A stretch of 64,000 nucleotides of DNA from JANQHO01 sp965218075 (GTDB lineage Bacteria; Bacteroidota; Bacteroidia; Flavobacteriales; Schleiferiaceae). Shown piece after piece: positions 56,045 to 64,000 of this stretch. The stretch's first letter is position 1. Each line of letters begins with the position of its first letter. A program made the position numbers and the translations under genes. The stretch lies in NCBI GenBank assembly GCA_965218075.1, contig CBDCJZ010000003.1, forward strand, positions 62,001 to 126,000, written 5' to 3'. The notes beneath the pieces are model-generated. The model searched no databases, had not been told where the DNA came from, and saw only the letters and a program-made list of their open reading frames with translations.

Positions 56045-56596
56045 TTAAAATGGGCATACCGGTTGACCATCGATTCCGTACATTTCTTTTACAGCTTCTC
56101 CAAATTTTTTAAAAATAATCTTAAACCATTCCGTATATTTTTCTGGATTTGTAATAAGTTCATTTTCAATTCTATCTAAGTTCATCCATTTCCAGTTTGC
56201 CACTTCTTTGGGATTAATGTAAGGCATGTTATCATAGAAACCGACAAATAGATGATCAAGTTCATTCTCAATTAATCTTTGACCTACATTTATCCGATAG
56301 ATAAAATCAAAAAGCTTTCGCAACTGGCAATCAAAACCCATTTCTTCCTGCAATTTTCTGTGGGCAGCTTCTTCCACAGCTTCACCATAGTGAGGATGAC
56401 TGCAACAGGTGTTGGTCCACAAACCCCCCGAGTGATATTTTCCGTAAGCTCTCTGATGTAGCATCAGTTCTCCATGAGAATTAATTACAAAAACAGAGAA
56501 AGCTCGATGTAGTAATCCTTTACGATGAACTTCAATTTTATCCATCAGTCCCACTTCTTGGTCATGTTCGTTGACTAAGATAACATTTTTTGTCAT
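56045..56596 (-). CDS. idi: Isopentenyl-diphosphate delta-isomerase, type 1
   Basis: A 183-residue Nudix-type isomerase. Active-site Cys in WTNTCCSHPHYGE, the Glu of the modified Nudix box RKLQEEMGFDC and metal His residues in HQRAYGKYHSGG fit the family. It interconverts IPP and DMAPP for isoprenoids. Its presence with a type 1 polyprenyl synthase in the window is consistent but they are far apart. Confidence 0.92.
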   Translation of the reverse strand: MTKNVILVNEHDQEVGLMDKIEVHRKGLLHRAFSVFVINSHGELMLHQRAYGKYHSGGLWTNTCCSHPHYGEAVEEAAHRKLQEEMGFDCQLRKLFDFIYRINVGQRLIENELDHLFVGFYDNMPYINPKEVANWKWMNLDRIENELITNPEKYTEWFKIIFKKFGEAVKEMYGIDGQPVCPF

Positions 56597-56720
56597 TATG
56601 CGTGCTTTTACAATACGAGAGTTTAAGTCTTGCCTAAAGTATAAGAATTTAAAAGCGCGGAGCCATATTTATCTCTGTTGTCTGTTGCATAAGTGTACAC
56701 GTTATTGCAAAGTTACGCTA

Positions 56721-56772
56721 AATGAAAAATAGATGCATAAAACTGATGCACGTTTCAAAACGTAAATTTAGA
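56721..56772 (+). repeat. Distal flank of the dispersed repeat, no palindrome
   Basis: AATGAAAAATAGATGCATAA, then AACTGATGCACG and TTTCAAAACGTAAATTTAG match the flank of the copy at 8621-8670 almost base for base. The palindrome half is missing, so this is a truncated copy. Confidence 0.5.
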
Positions 56773-56913
56773 TAGGTTTTACGATCTGATTTGTTGGAAC
56801 TTACTAAAGTGCTATCCTAAACAACAGAATACAGAAGTTGAAGCGAGTCCAAACGGAATTAAATAAAGACTTTGCTTTAAAGCTCTTATTTTAACCTGCT
56901 CAATGAAAGAAAT

Positions 56914-57245
56914 ATGACTTCGTTACTACACCATAACTTGGGATATGAGTTGCGGTATAGATTTCGGATTTATCATTCTGAGGTATTACAGCCTTTTGTT
57001 TGCTCTCAGTTTTATACTAGGCTACATATTTATGAGGCAGATTTTTAAGAAAGAGGGCCTTTCGTAAGATAAATTGGATAGTCTGCCAACCTATTTAGTC
57101 ATATCCACTATCATAGGGGGCTCACTTAGGTCATGTTTTCTTTTAGCAGTTGCCCAGTACCTAAGCATTCTACTTGGTGGCAGCAGGTTTGTTTTTTATG
57201 GTGCGTTCAAAAATCTCAGTAATGAGCAAGCAAAGTCGTAATACC
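56914..57245 (+). pseudogene. lgt: lgt (prolipoprotein diacylglyceryl transferase), decayed
   Basis: Joined frames give TWDMSCGIDFGFIILRYYSL, LFALSFILGYIFMRQIFKK, LDSLPTYLVISTIIG and, shifted, AHLGHVFF, then QYLSILL and AAGLFFMVRSK. The RYYxLLFALSFxLGY segment and (R)LGHVFFY are characteristic of Lgt, and the ending suits its C-terminus (LSIPxIxxGLFF). About 160 internal codons are missing, so the central and active-site part is deleted. Lgt is the first enzyme of lipoprotein maturation and normally essential. It adjoins a decayed DUF192 gene, as in related genomes. Confidence 0.75.
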
Positions 57246-57755
57246 CGAATTATAGCTATGGCCTTATTGATAGCTTTGGTTTTGTGGATAGTATTTACGA
57301 TTTTTCCGATTCATGGGACTAAGACGAAAATGCAAAGTTCTGCTTCTCCAAAAGAGATTTATGAAGCCTAGGTTCAAAAAGGAAGGAGTGCTTACTTTTA
57401 CCGACCTTGAAACAGGAGGTACACTCAAGGTTATTGACACAGAATTTGCTGATACTCCAGAAGAAATTCATTATGGTTATGATGTATCGCAAAATCATTG
57501 ATGAGAATACCGGGATTTTATTTTTGATAGGGGAGGAGGGGAGGCAGTCTTTATTAGACGCATAACACTTATGTTTCGCTTGACATCATCTATATTAACA
57601 GTAAATAATGAAGTAGTGAGTATTCAAAAAATGCTAACCCTCTAAAGAAAACTAGTTTATTTTCAGAGGGTGTAGCCCCATCCTATGGCTCTAGAGGTTA
57701 AAGGTGGATTTAGTGAATAGATATGGTGTCAAAAGGAATACCAAAGTGGTCTATA
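57222..57755 (+). pseudogene. DUF192 family protein, frameshifted
   Basis: An N-terminal membrane anchor SKQSRNTRIIAMALLIALVL is followed, after one shift, by EPRFKKEGVLTFTDLETGG and EFADTPEEIHYG. A second shift gives MMYRKIIDENTGILFLIGEE, then NTYVSLDIIYIN and NNEVVSIQ. These match the DUF192 signature (RGLMYRxxLxxxxGMLFxF, and MxNTxIPLDxxFID). Later shifts and stops occur before ALEVKGGFSE. The gene starts inside the lgt remnant. DUF192 proteins are small periplasmic proteins of unknown function. Confidence 0.78.
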
Positions 57756-57926
57756 AGCGCAGCTGATTTTATTCACGCTAAAACGCTTTGATAAATACCC
57801 CTTGATTAACAAAGTGGGCTTGTAATCGTTGGAATCTTTCATAGTTGCCAGACTCAAAACGATACAGGTTTAACTACTTATATCTACGTGACTTTCTTTC
57901 GGGAATATTTAGGGGGTAAAATGAAT

Positions 57927-58000
57927 CAGTTTTATATATCTATTTTTCATTGATTTACAGCTAGTTACAAAAATATTCTCTTTCTAGGCTAGTCGTGACT
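57927..58000 (-). repeat. Dispersed palindromic repeat, copy 4, reverse orientation
   Basis: Palindrome at 57952-58000; on the minus strand it reads AGTCACGACTAG, TAGAAAGAGAATATT and TAACTAGCTGTAAATC, followed by the flank ATGAAAAATAGATATATAAA. It is opposite in orientation to copies 1-3 and is just downstream of the aroC stop. Confidence 0.65.
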
Positions 58001-58006
58001 AATTGT

Positions 58007-59071
58007 TTAAACTTTGTTTGTTCTAGAAATAAGATAATGGTTTGCCAGCACCAAAGCGGCCATTGCTTCCACTATGGGAACGGCTCGAGGAACTATACAG
58101 GGATCATGTCGACCTTTGTTTTTTATAATAACTTCTTCTCCTGCCTTATTTACTGAAGCTTGATCCTGCATAATGGTAGCAACTGGCTTGAAGGCTATCT
58201 TGAAATAAATGTCTTCGCCGTTACTAATACCTCCCTGAATGCCTCCAGAGTAATTAGTAGCCGTTTTCCCTTCTTTCGTAAAACGATCATTATGTTGGCT
58301 GCCTTTCATTTGTACTGAGGCAAAGCCACTTCCTACTTCAAAACCTTTTACGGCATTAATACTGAGCATGGCTTTGCCTAAATCTGCGTGGAGCTTGTCA
58401 AATATAGGTTCTCCCCATCCGGCGGGAACCCCTTTGATTACACAGGTAATAGCCCCTCCAAGCGTATCTTTTTCTTTCTTCACTTTTTCAATAGCCTTGA
58501 TAAAACGCTCTGCCGCTTCAGGGTCAGGGCAGCGGACTACATTGTTATCCGTTTTAGAAAGATCTATTTCTAGGTAGCTCTTCTCTAATTTTTCTTTTCC
58601 CAATTGAGATACAAAAGCCTGAACAGATAAATCTTTTAAAAGCTGTTTGGCTATAGCTCCGGCAACCACTCTACAGGCTGTTTCACGAGCCGAAGAGCGT
58701 CCTCCTCCGCGATAATCGCGCAATCCGTATTTGGCGTCATAAGTGAAATCTGCATGGGAAGGACGATACACGTCTTTGATGTGGCTGTAGTCCTTACTCT
58801 CTGCATCCTGATTGGGAATTAAAAAACCTATAGGCGTTCCCAAAGTTTTGCCTTCAAAAATACCAGATAAGAATTCTATCTGGTCGAGTTCTTTACGCCG
58901 AGTAGTGATCTCAGACTGACCTGGCCTTCGCCTATCCAACTCTTGCTGTATAGCTCCTAAATTAACCTCAAGACCAGCTGGACAACCTTCTATGATACCT
59001 CCAATAGCCTTTCCATGTGATTCACCAAAGGTGGTCAGCTTAAATATGGTTCCAAAAGAACTTCCGGGCAT
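58007..59071 (-). CDS. aroC: Chorismate synthase
   Basis: A 354-residue chorismate synthase, last step of the shikimate trunk pathway, using reduced FMN. Motifs: N-terminal SSFGTIFKLTTFGESHG, GGRSSARETACRVVAG, GGISNGEDIYFKIAFKP and a C-terminal GRHDPCIVPRAVPIVEAM. Length usual. Its 3' end is seven bases from a palindromic repeat copy. Divergent from hutI. Confidence 0.95.
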   Translation of the reverse strand: MPGSSFGTIFKLTTFGESHGKAIGGIIEGCPAGLEVNLGAIQQELDRRRPGQSEITTRRKELDQIEFLSGIFEGKTLGTPIGFLIPNQDAESKDYSHIKDVYRPSHADFTYDAKYGLRDYRGGGRSSARETACRVVAGAIAKQLLKDLSVQAFVSQLGKEKLEKSYLEIDLSKTDNNVVRCPDPEAAERFIKAIEKVKKEKDTLGGAITCVIKGVPAGWGEPIFDKLHADLGKAMLSINAVKGFEVGSGFASVQMKGSQHNDRFTKEGKTATNYSGGIQGGISNGEDIYFKIAFKPVATIMQDQASVNKAGEEVIIKNKGRHDPCIVPRAVPIVEAMAALVLANHYLISRTNKV

Positions 59072-59139
59072 AATGCAAATATAGATTCGTCATCAAAACT
59101 TTTGCCCATGGCTTGTTTGGGTTTGTTATTTTAGTCGGT

Positions 59140-60375
59140 ATGAAGACATTGATTATCAATATCTCTAAACTGCTTCATATTGAAGATCAAAGGCGGCGCT
59201 GGAAGCGGGGAAAGGACTTATCTCATTTTCCCATAACTGAAAATGCTTGGCTACTGTTGGAAAACGACAAAATCGTCGACTATGGATTTAGGGGGAAAGT
59301 CAATATAACTGCTGAGCATCTTATTGATGCCAAAGGAGGAATGGTCTTTCCTACCTGGGTAGATAGCCATACCCATTTGATCTATGCAGGAACCCGGGAG
59401 GATGAATTTGCAGCCCGCTTGAGCGGAAGCACCTATAAAGAAATAGCTGCTAAAGGTGGCGGCATTTTAAACTCGGCTAAAAAACTACAGCAAACTCCTG
59501 AAGATGAACTTTATGAAGCAGCTGCTCAACGATTGAATGAAGTGATAAAACTGGGCACGGGAGCCATAGAGATTAAAAGCGGTTACGGCTTGACACCAGA
59601 AAGTGAAATTAAGATGCTAAAAGTTGCCCGCAAATTACAGCAAAATTTCCCTATTCCGATTAAGGCCACTTTTTTAGGAGCTCATGCTTTTCCAGCTAAT
59701 TTTAAGAAAAACCATCGAGGATATATCGATCAGATTATTAGCGACATGCTACCTCAAATAGCGAAAGAAAAACTGGCAGATTATATCGATGTTTTTTGCG
59801 AAAAAGGCTATTTCAATGTCTCTCAAATGTCGGAAATATTAAAAGCAGGAATGAAAAAAGGACTTAAACCAAAAGTTCATGTTAACCAATTTAAAACACT
59901 GGGTTCCATTAAGAAAGCAATAGAAAATGACAGTTTGTCAGTAGATCATTTGGAAGTGATGAGTGATGAAGATGTTGAATTTTTAGGGCAGTCTGATACC
60001 ATTGCTACTTTACTGCCAGGCTGCTCTCTTTTTTTAGAAATACCTTATGCTCCGGCCAGGAGGTTAATTGCCAAAAACGCTATAGTTGCATTAGCCACGG
60101 ACTACAATCCCGGGTCCGCCCCTAGTGGTAATATGAACCTCATTGTTTCTTTAGCTTGCATTAAAATGAAAATGACTCCAGAAGAAGCTATTAGCACTGC
60201 CACTCTAAACGGTGCGGCGGCAATAGAGCTAAGCCATGAAATAGGTAGCATTGAAAGAGGAAAAAAAGCCAATTTAATTATCACCAATCCCCTTAATTCC
60301 CCTTCTTTCCTTCCTTATAATTTTGGTCATCAACACATAAAAAAAGTGCTGATTAACGGTAAAGTTTACACCTGA
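59140..60375 (+). CDS. hutI: Imidazolonepropionase
   Basis: A 411-residue amidohydrolase opening the imidazolone ring in histidine degradation to N-formimidoylglutamate. Metal motif DSHTHLIYAGTREDEF, GYGLTPESEIKM, FLGAHAFP, and TDYNPGSAPSGNM with the metal Asp are diagnostic. I used the ATG directly before KTLIINISKLLHI; an upstream in-frame start adds nine residues. Its stop overlaps the hutG start by one base. Upstream enzymes HutH and HutU are not in the window. Confidence 0.93.
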   Translation: MKTLIINISKLLHIEDQRRRWKRGKDLSHFPITENAWLLLENDKIVDYGFRGKVNITAEHLIDAKGGMVFPTWVDSHTHLIYAGTREDEFAARLSGSTYKEIAAKGGGILNSAKKLQQTPEDELYEAAAQRLNEVIKLGTGAIEIKSGYGLTPESEIKMLKVARKLQQNFPIPIKATFLGAHAFPANFKKNHRGYIDQIISDMLPQIAKEKLADYIDVFCEKGYFNVSQMSEILKAGMKKGLKPKVHVNQFKTLGSIKKAIENDSLSVDHLEVMSDEDVEFLGQSDTIATLLPGCSLFLEIPYAPARRLIAKNAIVALATDYNPGSAPSGNMNLIVSLACIKMKMTPEEAISTATLNGAAAIELSHEIGSIERGKKANLIITNPLNSPSFLPYNFGHQHIKKVLINGKVYT

Positions 60376-61391
60376 TGTTACACTTGGCCAATAAAGAACA
60401 CTTGCTCCGAGAAACTTCTTTGAGAAAAGGAGAGACTAAACTGGGTGAAACCCTTCAAACGGTTGCTTCCCTGGAATATCTAGAAGAGAATCACGCCGCT
60501 TTTGCACTTTTAGGTCTTAGAGAAGATATAGGGATCAGGGCAAACCTCGGTCTTGGCGGAGCCACCACCGCCTGGGACTACACCCTAAAAGCCCTTTGCA
60601 ATATGCAAGAGAATCGTTTTAATAAAGGCAAAAATATCATTGTACTGGGGGCTTTACATTTTGATGATCTGCTTAAGGAATCCGAAAAATTAGATACTTC
60701 CAATCCCGAAGACTTAAATCGATTGAGAGGGCTAACTGCTAGCATTGACTTAGAGCTAAGTGAGTTAGTCAAAAACGTAATAGATGTTCAAAAAACTCCA
60801 ATTATAATTGGAGGTGGACATAATAATGTATATGGCAACCTTAAAGGCGTTTCTAGCGCTCTACAACGAGCCGTTAATGCTCTGAACATTGACCCTCATA
60901 CAGATTACCGATCTATGGAAGGCCGACATAGTGGTAATGGCTTTCGCTATGCGAAGGAAGAAAATTACCTCAACAAATACGCTGTATGGGGCTTACATGA
61001 AAGCTATAATGCCAATGATATACTTGAGCTTTTTGAGAACGACCCTAAGCTTCACTACCAAAGCTTTGAAGATATCGTTAACCTGGCAAATACTGAAAAG
61101 CAGAAACGCTTGAAACACGTACTACACTGGCTGGGGACCGATCCTTTGGGGCTAGAACTGGACTTGGATTCAGTTGCTTACTTTCCAGCAAGCGCTTTAA
61201 CTCCTTCGGGCTTCAGTCTAAATGAGGTCAGACAGATTGTAATGCAAACTTGCTCGCTGGCTAATATTTATTATTTCCACATTTGCGAAGCTTCTCCCGG
61301 AAGAGCTAATTCTGAAATGGAAAAAAAACTGATCGGTAAAAGTTTGGCCTATCTTATTACTGACTTTGTAAAATCTAAATTAAGTGGATAA
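60375..61391 (+). CDS. hutG: Formimidoylglutamase (arginase/ureohydrolase family)
   Basis: A 338-residue ureohydrolase. Mn-ligand motifs: GGGHNN, NIDPHTD (DxHxD) and ELDLDSV (DxDxD-like). The sequence context between hutI and ftcD makes formimidoylglutamase the best match rather than arginase or agmatinase. It hydrolyses formimidoylglutamate to glutamate and formamide. The start overlaps the hutI stop (TGATG), and its end overlaps ftcD by eight bases. Confidence 0.85.
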   Translation: MLHLANKEHLLRETSLRKGETKLGETLQTVASLEYLEENHAAFALLGLREDIGIRANLGLGGATTAWDYTLKALCNMQENRFNKGKNIIVLGALHFDDLLKESEKLDTSNPEDLNRLRGLTASIDLELSELVKNVIDVQKTPIIIGGGHNNVYGNLKGVSSALQRAVNALNIDPHTDYRSMEGRHSGNGFRYAKEENYLNKYAVWGLHESYNANDILELFENDPKLHYQSFEDIVNLANTEKQKRLKHVLHWLGTDPLGLELDLDSVAYFPASALTPSGFSLNEVRQIVMQTCSLANIYYFHICEASPGRANSEMEKKLIGKSLAYLITDFVKSKLSG

Positions 61392-62391
61392 GCTGTTAGA
61401 ATGCGTTCCCAACGTAAGCGAGGGCCGAGATAGTCGAAAAATTGAATTGCTCGCGCAAAGCATCCGCAAAACTAAGGGGGTAAAACTATTGGATATCGAC
61501 AGTGGAAATGTGGCTAATAGAACAGTTTTCACTTTTTCCGGTGAACCGCAAGCAGTTATTGAAGGAGCTTTTCAACTTTACTGCAAAGCCTGTGAGCTAA
61601 TTGACATGACTCAGCACAGGGGAATTCATCCCCGCCTAGGGGCAGTAGATGTTTGTCCTTTAGTGCCTTTAGCTGGAATGGACATGAGAGAAGTGGTAGG
61701 CTTATCTCATATATTGGGAAAAACAGTGGGAAAGAAATTGGGTATTCCCGGCTATTACTACGAGTTCAGTGCTAAGGATCCTGAACGCAAAAATCTGGCA
61801 AAGCTACGTAAAGATGAATACGAAAGTCTGCCCGCTAAATTTACTTACTTACCGCCCGACTTTGGCAAAACAGATGAGCTAATCTGGGCAAGAAGCGGGG
61901 CAACAGCAATTGGTGCCCGCAAGCTACTGATCGCTTATAATGTAAATCTCAATACAAAAGAGATAGGTATTGCTCGACAAATAGCTGAAAAAGTGCGGGA
62001 GTCCGGTAAAATCGTGATTCAGTCTGATGGACGGAAACCCCAAATTAAGGGGAAATTAAAGTCTGTAAAAAGCCTGGGGTGGTATAGTGAAGATTATCAA
62101 AAAGCACAGGTGAGCTACAACCTTACTGATATTAATCAGGCCGGCCTATTAGATGTTTTTCTGGCTACCAAAACTGAAGCTGAGGCTTTGAGTATTGAGG
62201 TTACTGGAAGCGAGTTAATTGGCCTAGCTCCTTTGAGTGAATTCGTAAAAGCAGGTGAATATTTTGCCGCACCGGGAAGGCATACGAAAAGATTGATTCA
62301 ATCAGCGGTACAAGGCTTGGGATTAGATGAGCTTGGGGCTTTTGATCCGCAGCTAAAAATAATTGAATACGCACTTAATAACTTGCAATAG
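61384..62391 (+). CDS. ftcD: Glutamate formimidoyltransferase
   Basis: A 335-residue formiminotransferase without the cyclodeaminase half. Conserved: CVPNVSEGRDSRKIELL at the start (catalytic region), HRGIHPRLGAVDVCPLVPL, GARKLLIAYNVNLNTKE and ARQIAEKVRESG. It transfers the formimino group of formimidoylglutamate to tetrahydrofolate. The start is GTG inside the hutG end, confirming coupled translation. Because HutG and FtcD act on the same intermediate, the organism appears to have both outlets. Confidence 0.92.
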   Translation: MDKLLECVPNVSEGRDSRKIELLAQSIRKTKGVKLLDIDSGNVANRTVFTFSGEPQAVIEGAFQLYCKACELIDMTQHRGIHPRLGAVDVCPLVPLAGMDMREVVGLSHILGKTVGKKLGIPGYYYEFSAKDPERKNLAKLRKDEYESLPAKFTYLPPDFGKTDELIWARSGATAIGARKLLIAYNVNLNTKEIGIARQIAEKVRESGKIVIQSDGRKPQIKGKLKSVKSLGWYSEDYQKAQVSYNLTDINQAGLLDVFLATKTEAEALSIEVTGSELIGLAPLSEFVKAGEYFAAPGRHTKRLIQSAVQGLGLDELGAFDPQLKIIEYALNNLQ

Positions 62392-62573
62392 GGCTTACCG
62401 TCTTTGTAATTATTATGCTCATCTGTACTATCCTTTAACCAATATTTTATCACCTTATCGGAGATGGAAATGAATGTGCCCTAGGCAATTCAGCTAAGGG
62501 CAAGTATAAGCCTAGTTGCTTGACGATAAAAAGTAATTTCGCTTATACCCTATATACAGTGTTATCGATATTA

Positions 62574-63791
62574 TCAATCGTATTTCTTCATATATTGTTT
62601 GTATGTTAATCCTTCATCAAAACACCACTGATATTTCCCGTAGATTATTTCAATTATTCTTTTTGAAAAAAATTTTTCGAAAGTGCGCAACATCACAATG
62701 TCATATTTTCGATGAAAATTAACCCAACATTGATTACAATTATGCACATATTCTTTATGTATCTTTTGAGTAGCAACTGAATTGAAAATTTCATCTAATG
62801 TATTTTCATGAATATTTCCAAGTTTTAATCCTAAATTTTGGCAAATTGGGACATCTCCATTAGGATGTACTACAACGCTATCTAAAATACTGTAGCACTT
62901 TAGTTTTGTTCGTTTCTTTCTCCATTCATCATATAATAGCAAAAAATCAAAATTTTCTAAGGTGGTCTTTACTGATTCGGGAATTAGTTTCTGAAAATTT
63001 GAAATGCCGTTGAGTTTAGATTCACTGTGTTTAGGTATTGAAATAGCTTGATATTGCAGTTCATTAAGAGTGCCTTTTTTTGTAGTTGACACTTTTGCCA
63101 ATTTATTTTTTACCTTCCCAAAGGTAAGCAATTCGTCATTTTTTAATGAAGCAATTTCCGTTTCATGAGCTTTTTCTACGGTATCGAAAAGCTCGATATC
63201 GTTATAAACACCTACTCTGACATCAATATTATTTTCATTACAAACTCTAATAACATGATCTAAATCTTCAAAATGGTTGTACGGGGACAAAGTAAACATA
63301 GCTGATATGGGCACGGAGTCTTTACATTCTTTTATTACTTTCAGAACGTTCTCATAACCATCTTTCCCTCTCATGTACTTATAGGTCTCTTTGTTTCCAT
63401 CAAGCGATACGTATAACCTTTTTGGTGGATATTTTTTGACTGCTTCAATTACGTTATGAGGCTTGAGGCAGTTAGAAAGGAGATCGAAATTGGGATGATT
63501 TTTTGAAAACCATTCCAATATCTTGTCGGCTTCCGGATGTAATAAAAATTCACCCCCCTCTAAACCTACGATTGTGTCTTTACTGACACATTTACTATTC
63601 AAGATTCCAATGATTTTCTCAAGTGGGAGGTGCTTCACGGGTCGCTTTGCCCAAATGAGACAATGTTTACAACCCGAATCGCATAAATCCGTTCCGTAAA
63701 TCATCAAGGTAGATAGCTTTTTATTGTTCGGCCTTGTGATGTTATTTACAAATCTTATCCCCCTTTTTAGGTAGTCTAATTTACTGTACAT
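62574..63791 (-). CDS. Radical SAM/SPASM domain protein
   Basis: A 405-residue radical SAM enzyme: 4Fe-4S motif CDSGCKHC (Cys37, 41, 44), TIM-barrel segments EGGEFLLHPEADKILEWF and LYVSLDGNKETYKYMRG, and a C-terminal SPASM-type region with CYSILDSVVVHPNGDVPIC, NIHENTLDEIF and CNQC for additional clusters. Family members modify peptides, sugars or other substrates. It overlaps by 11 bases the 3' end of the next upstream gene, a dehydrogenase-like gene often found in sugar clusters, so a surface-glycan or sugar-alcohol role is possible. Substrate unknown. Confidence 0.85.
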   Translation of the reverse strand: MYSKLDYLKRGIRFVNNITRPNNKKLSTLMIYGTDLCDSGCKHCLIWAKRPVKHLPLEKIIGILNSKCVSKDTIVGLEGGEFLLHPEADKILEWFSKNHPNFDLLSNCLKPHNVIEAVKKYPPKRLYVSLDGNKETYKYMRGKDGYENVLKVIKECKDSVPISAMFTLSPYNHFEDLDHVIRVCNENNIDVRVGVYNDIELFDTVEKAHETEIASLKNDELLTFGKVKNKLAKVSTTKKGTLNELQYQAISIPKHSESKLNGISNFQKLIPESVKTTLENFDFLLLYDEWRKKRTKLKCYSILDSVVVHPNGDVPICQNLGLKLGNIHENTLDEIFNSVATQKIHKEYVHNCNQCWVNFHRKYDIVMLRTFEKFFSKRIIEIIYGKYQWCFDEGLTYKQYMKKYD

Positions 63792-64000
63792 GAACCTTGT
63801 TTTTAATTTTTGTCAATACTTGATAAACACCTATGCAACTGGACAATGTAGAGTTATTTATCCCTCTATTTGATTCGCAAATGTCAACGAAATTTTTTAT
63901 TTCAGCAAAATATCCTGAACTATACAATTGATTGTTCTGAAGTACCGGGTTAAAGCTGTTTCTTTGATTCAATGTAATGATAGATTGTTTATTATCAAAT
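63781..64000 (-). CDS. Gfo/Idh/MocA-type dehydrogenase C-terminus (5' end beyond window)
   Basis: The open frame continues to the right edge without a start. The end reads NPVLQNNQLYSSGYFAEIKN and FVDICESNRGINNSTLSSCI, then VYQVLTKIKNKVHVQ-stop. The NQLYxxGYxxEIKxFIxxxxxxR pattern is typical of the C-terminal domain of Gfo/Idh/MocA sugar dehydrogenases. Only 73 codons are seen; the NAD domain is missing from the window. Confidence 0.55.
   Translation of the reverse strand, partial: FDNKQSIITLNQRNSFNPVLQNNQLYSSGYFAEIKNFVDICESNRGINNSTLSSCIGVYQVLTKIKNKVHVQ

Noticed and set aside
56690..56910. tRNA or small RNA gene in the gap after idi
   Set aside because: No cloverleaf or GGTTCGA-type T-loop found; the gap is explained in part by the truncated repeat copy.
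62478..62501. GCCCT...AGGGC hairpin after ftcD as an intrinsic terminator
   Set aside because: Five-bp stem with mismatches and no T-run after it.

Overview
The window is an AT-rich chromosomal segment from a member of the Bacteroidota, most likely a Cytophagales-type gliding or T9SS-bearing bacterium. The signs are two type IX secretion components (PorZ, PorW/SprE), a decayed T9SS cargo tail, a short CarB without the C-terminal allosteric domain, promoters of the TTG-N19-TAnnTTTG type, and many families typical of the phylum (DUF4834, DUF4837, DUF5686, DUF6168, bactofilin). No rRNA, tRNA, CRISPR array or replication origin was recognised.

Layout. 1-8.5 kb: the 5' part of a 2OG-Fe(II) oxygenase gene, an SDR, rpmH, carB, DUF4834, wecB, then a sulfotransferase facing a polysaccharide-deacetylase-like gene. 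9-13 kb: ornithine aminotransferase, then an operon in the order DUF2520, kdsC, ubiA-type prenyltransferase, maf, in which kdsC is reduced to its last 18 codons and maf is frameshifted. 13.4-17.7 kb: cytochrome c maturation operon ccmB-ccmC-ccmD-ccmE-ccsA, whose CcmE carries a CxxxY rather than an HxxxY heme motif. 18-24.5 kb: gatA, tatA, a T9SS cargo remnant, DUF4837, recO, porZ. 24.6-27.6 kb: a ricT remnant, an outer membrane protein, polyprenyl synthase and rfbA. 27.7-30.1 kb: a restriction-modification island (HTH-fused methyltransferase plus a TdeIII-family endonuclease with an early frameshift). 30.4-37.5 kb: DUF5686 protein, tyrosine catabolism (hppD, hmgA), trhO, threonine dehydrogenase.

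37.3-39.7 kb is a tandem duplication of about 1.2 kb. It carries two lipocalin-like lipoprotein genes, a dead 5' purN copy and a dead 3' threonine dehydrogenase copy. Functional purN and rnhA follow, then a truncated M23 peptidase gene, a broken Panacea/SocA-like gene and a wrecked IS1595-type transposase. 42.8-51 kb: porW, bactofilin, the start of the F1Fo ATP synthase operon (atpZ, DUF6168, atpB), cut off by a convergent secA. 51-59 kb: DUF2795, cobalamin adenosyltransferase, frameshifted arsC, DUF1015, YggS, a DEDDh exonuclease, idi, decayed lgt and DUF192 genes, aroC. 59-62.4 kb: the lower histidine pathway hutI-hutG-ftcD. The right edge has a radical SAM/SPASM protein and the 3' end of a Gfo/Idh/MocA-type dehydrogenase gene.

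Two features stand out. First, more than a dozen decayed or truncated genes lie between intact housekeeping genes, including remnants of families normally important in Bacteroidota (lgt, kdsC, ricT, maf), so the genome appears to be in active reduction or to have relocated these functions. Second, intergenic gaps hold copies of an imperfect palindrome of about 50 bp with a conserved one-sided flank (near 8.6, 17.8, 27.6 and 58.0 kb, partial copies near 10.4 and 56.7 kb), which looks like an uncharacterised REP/MITE-like element. All family calls come from reading motifs by eye; no database search was run.
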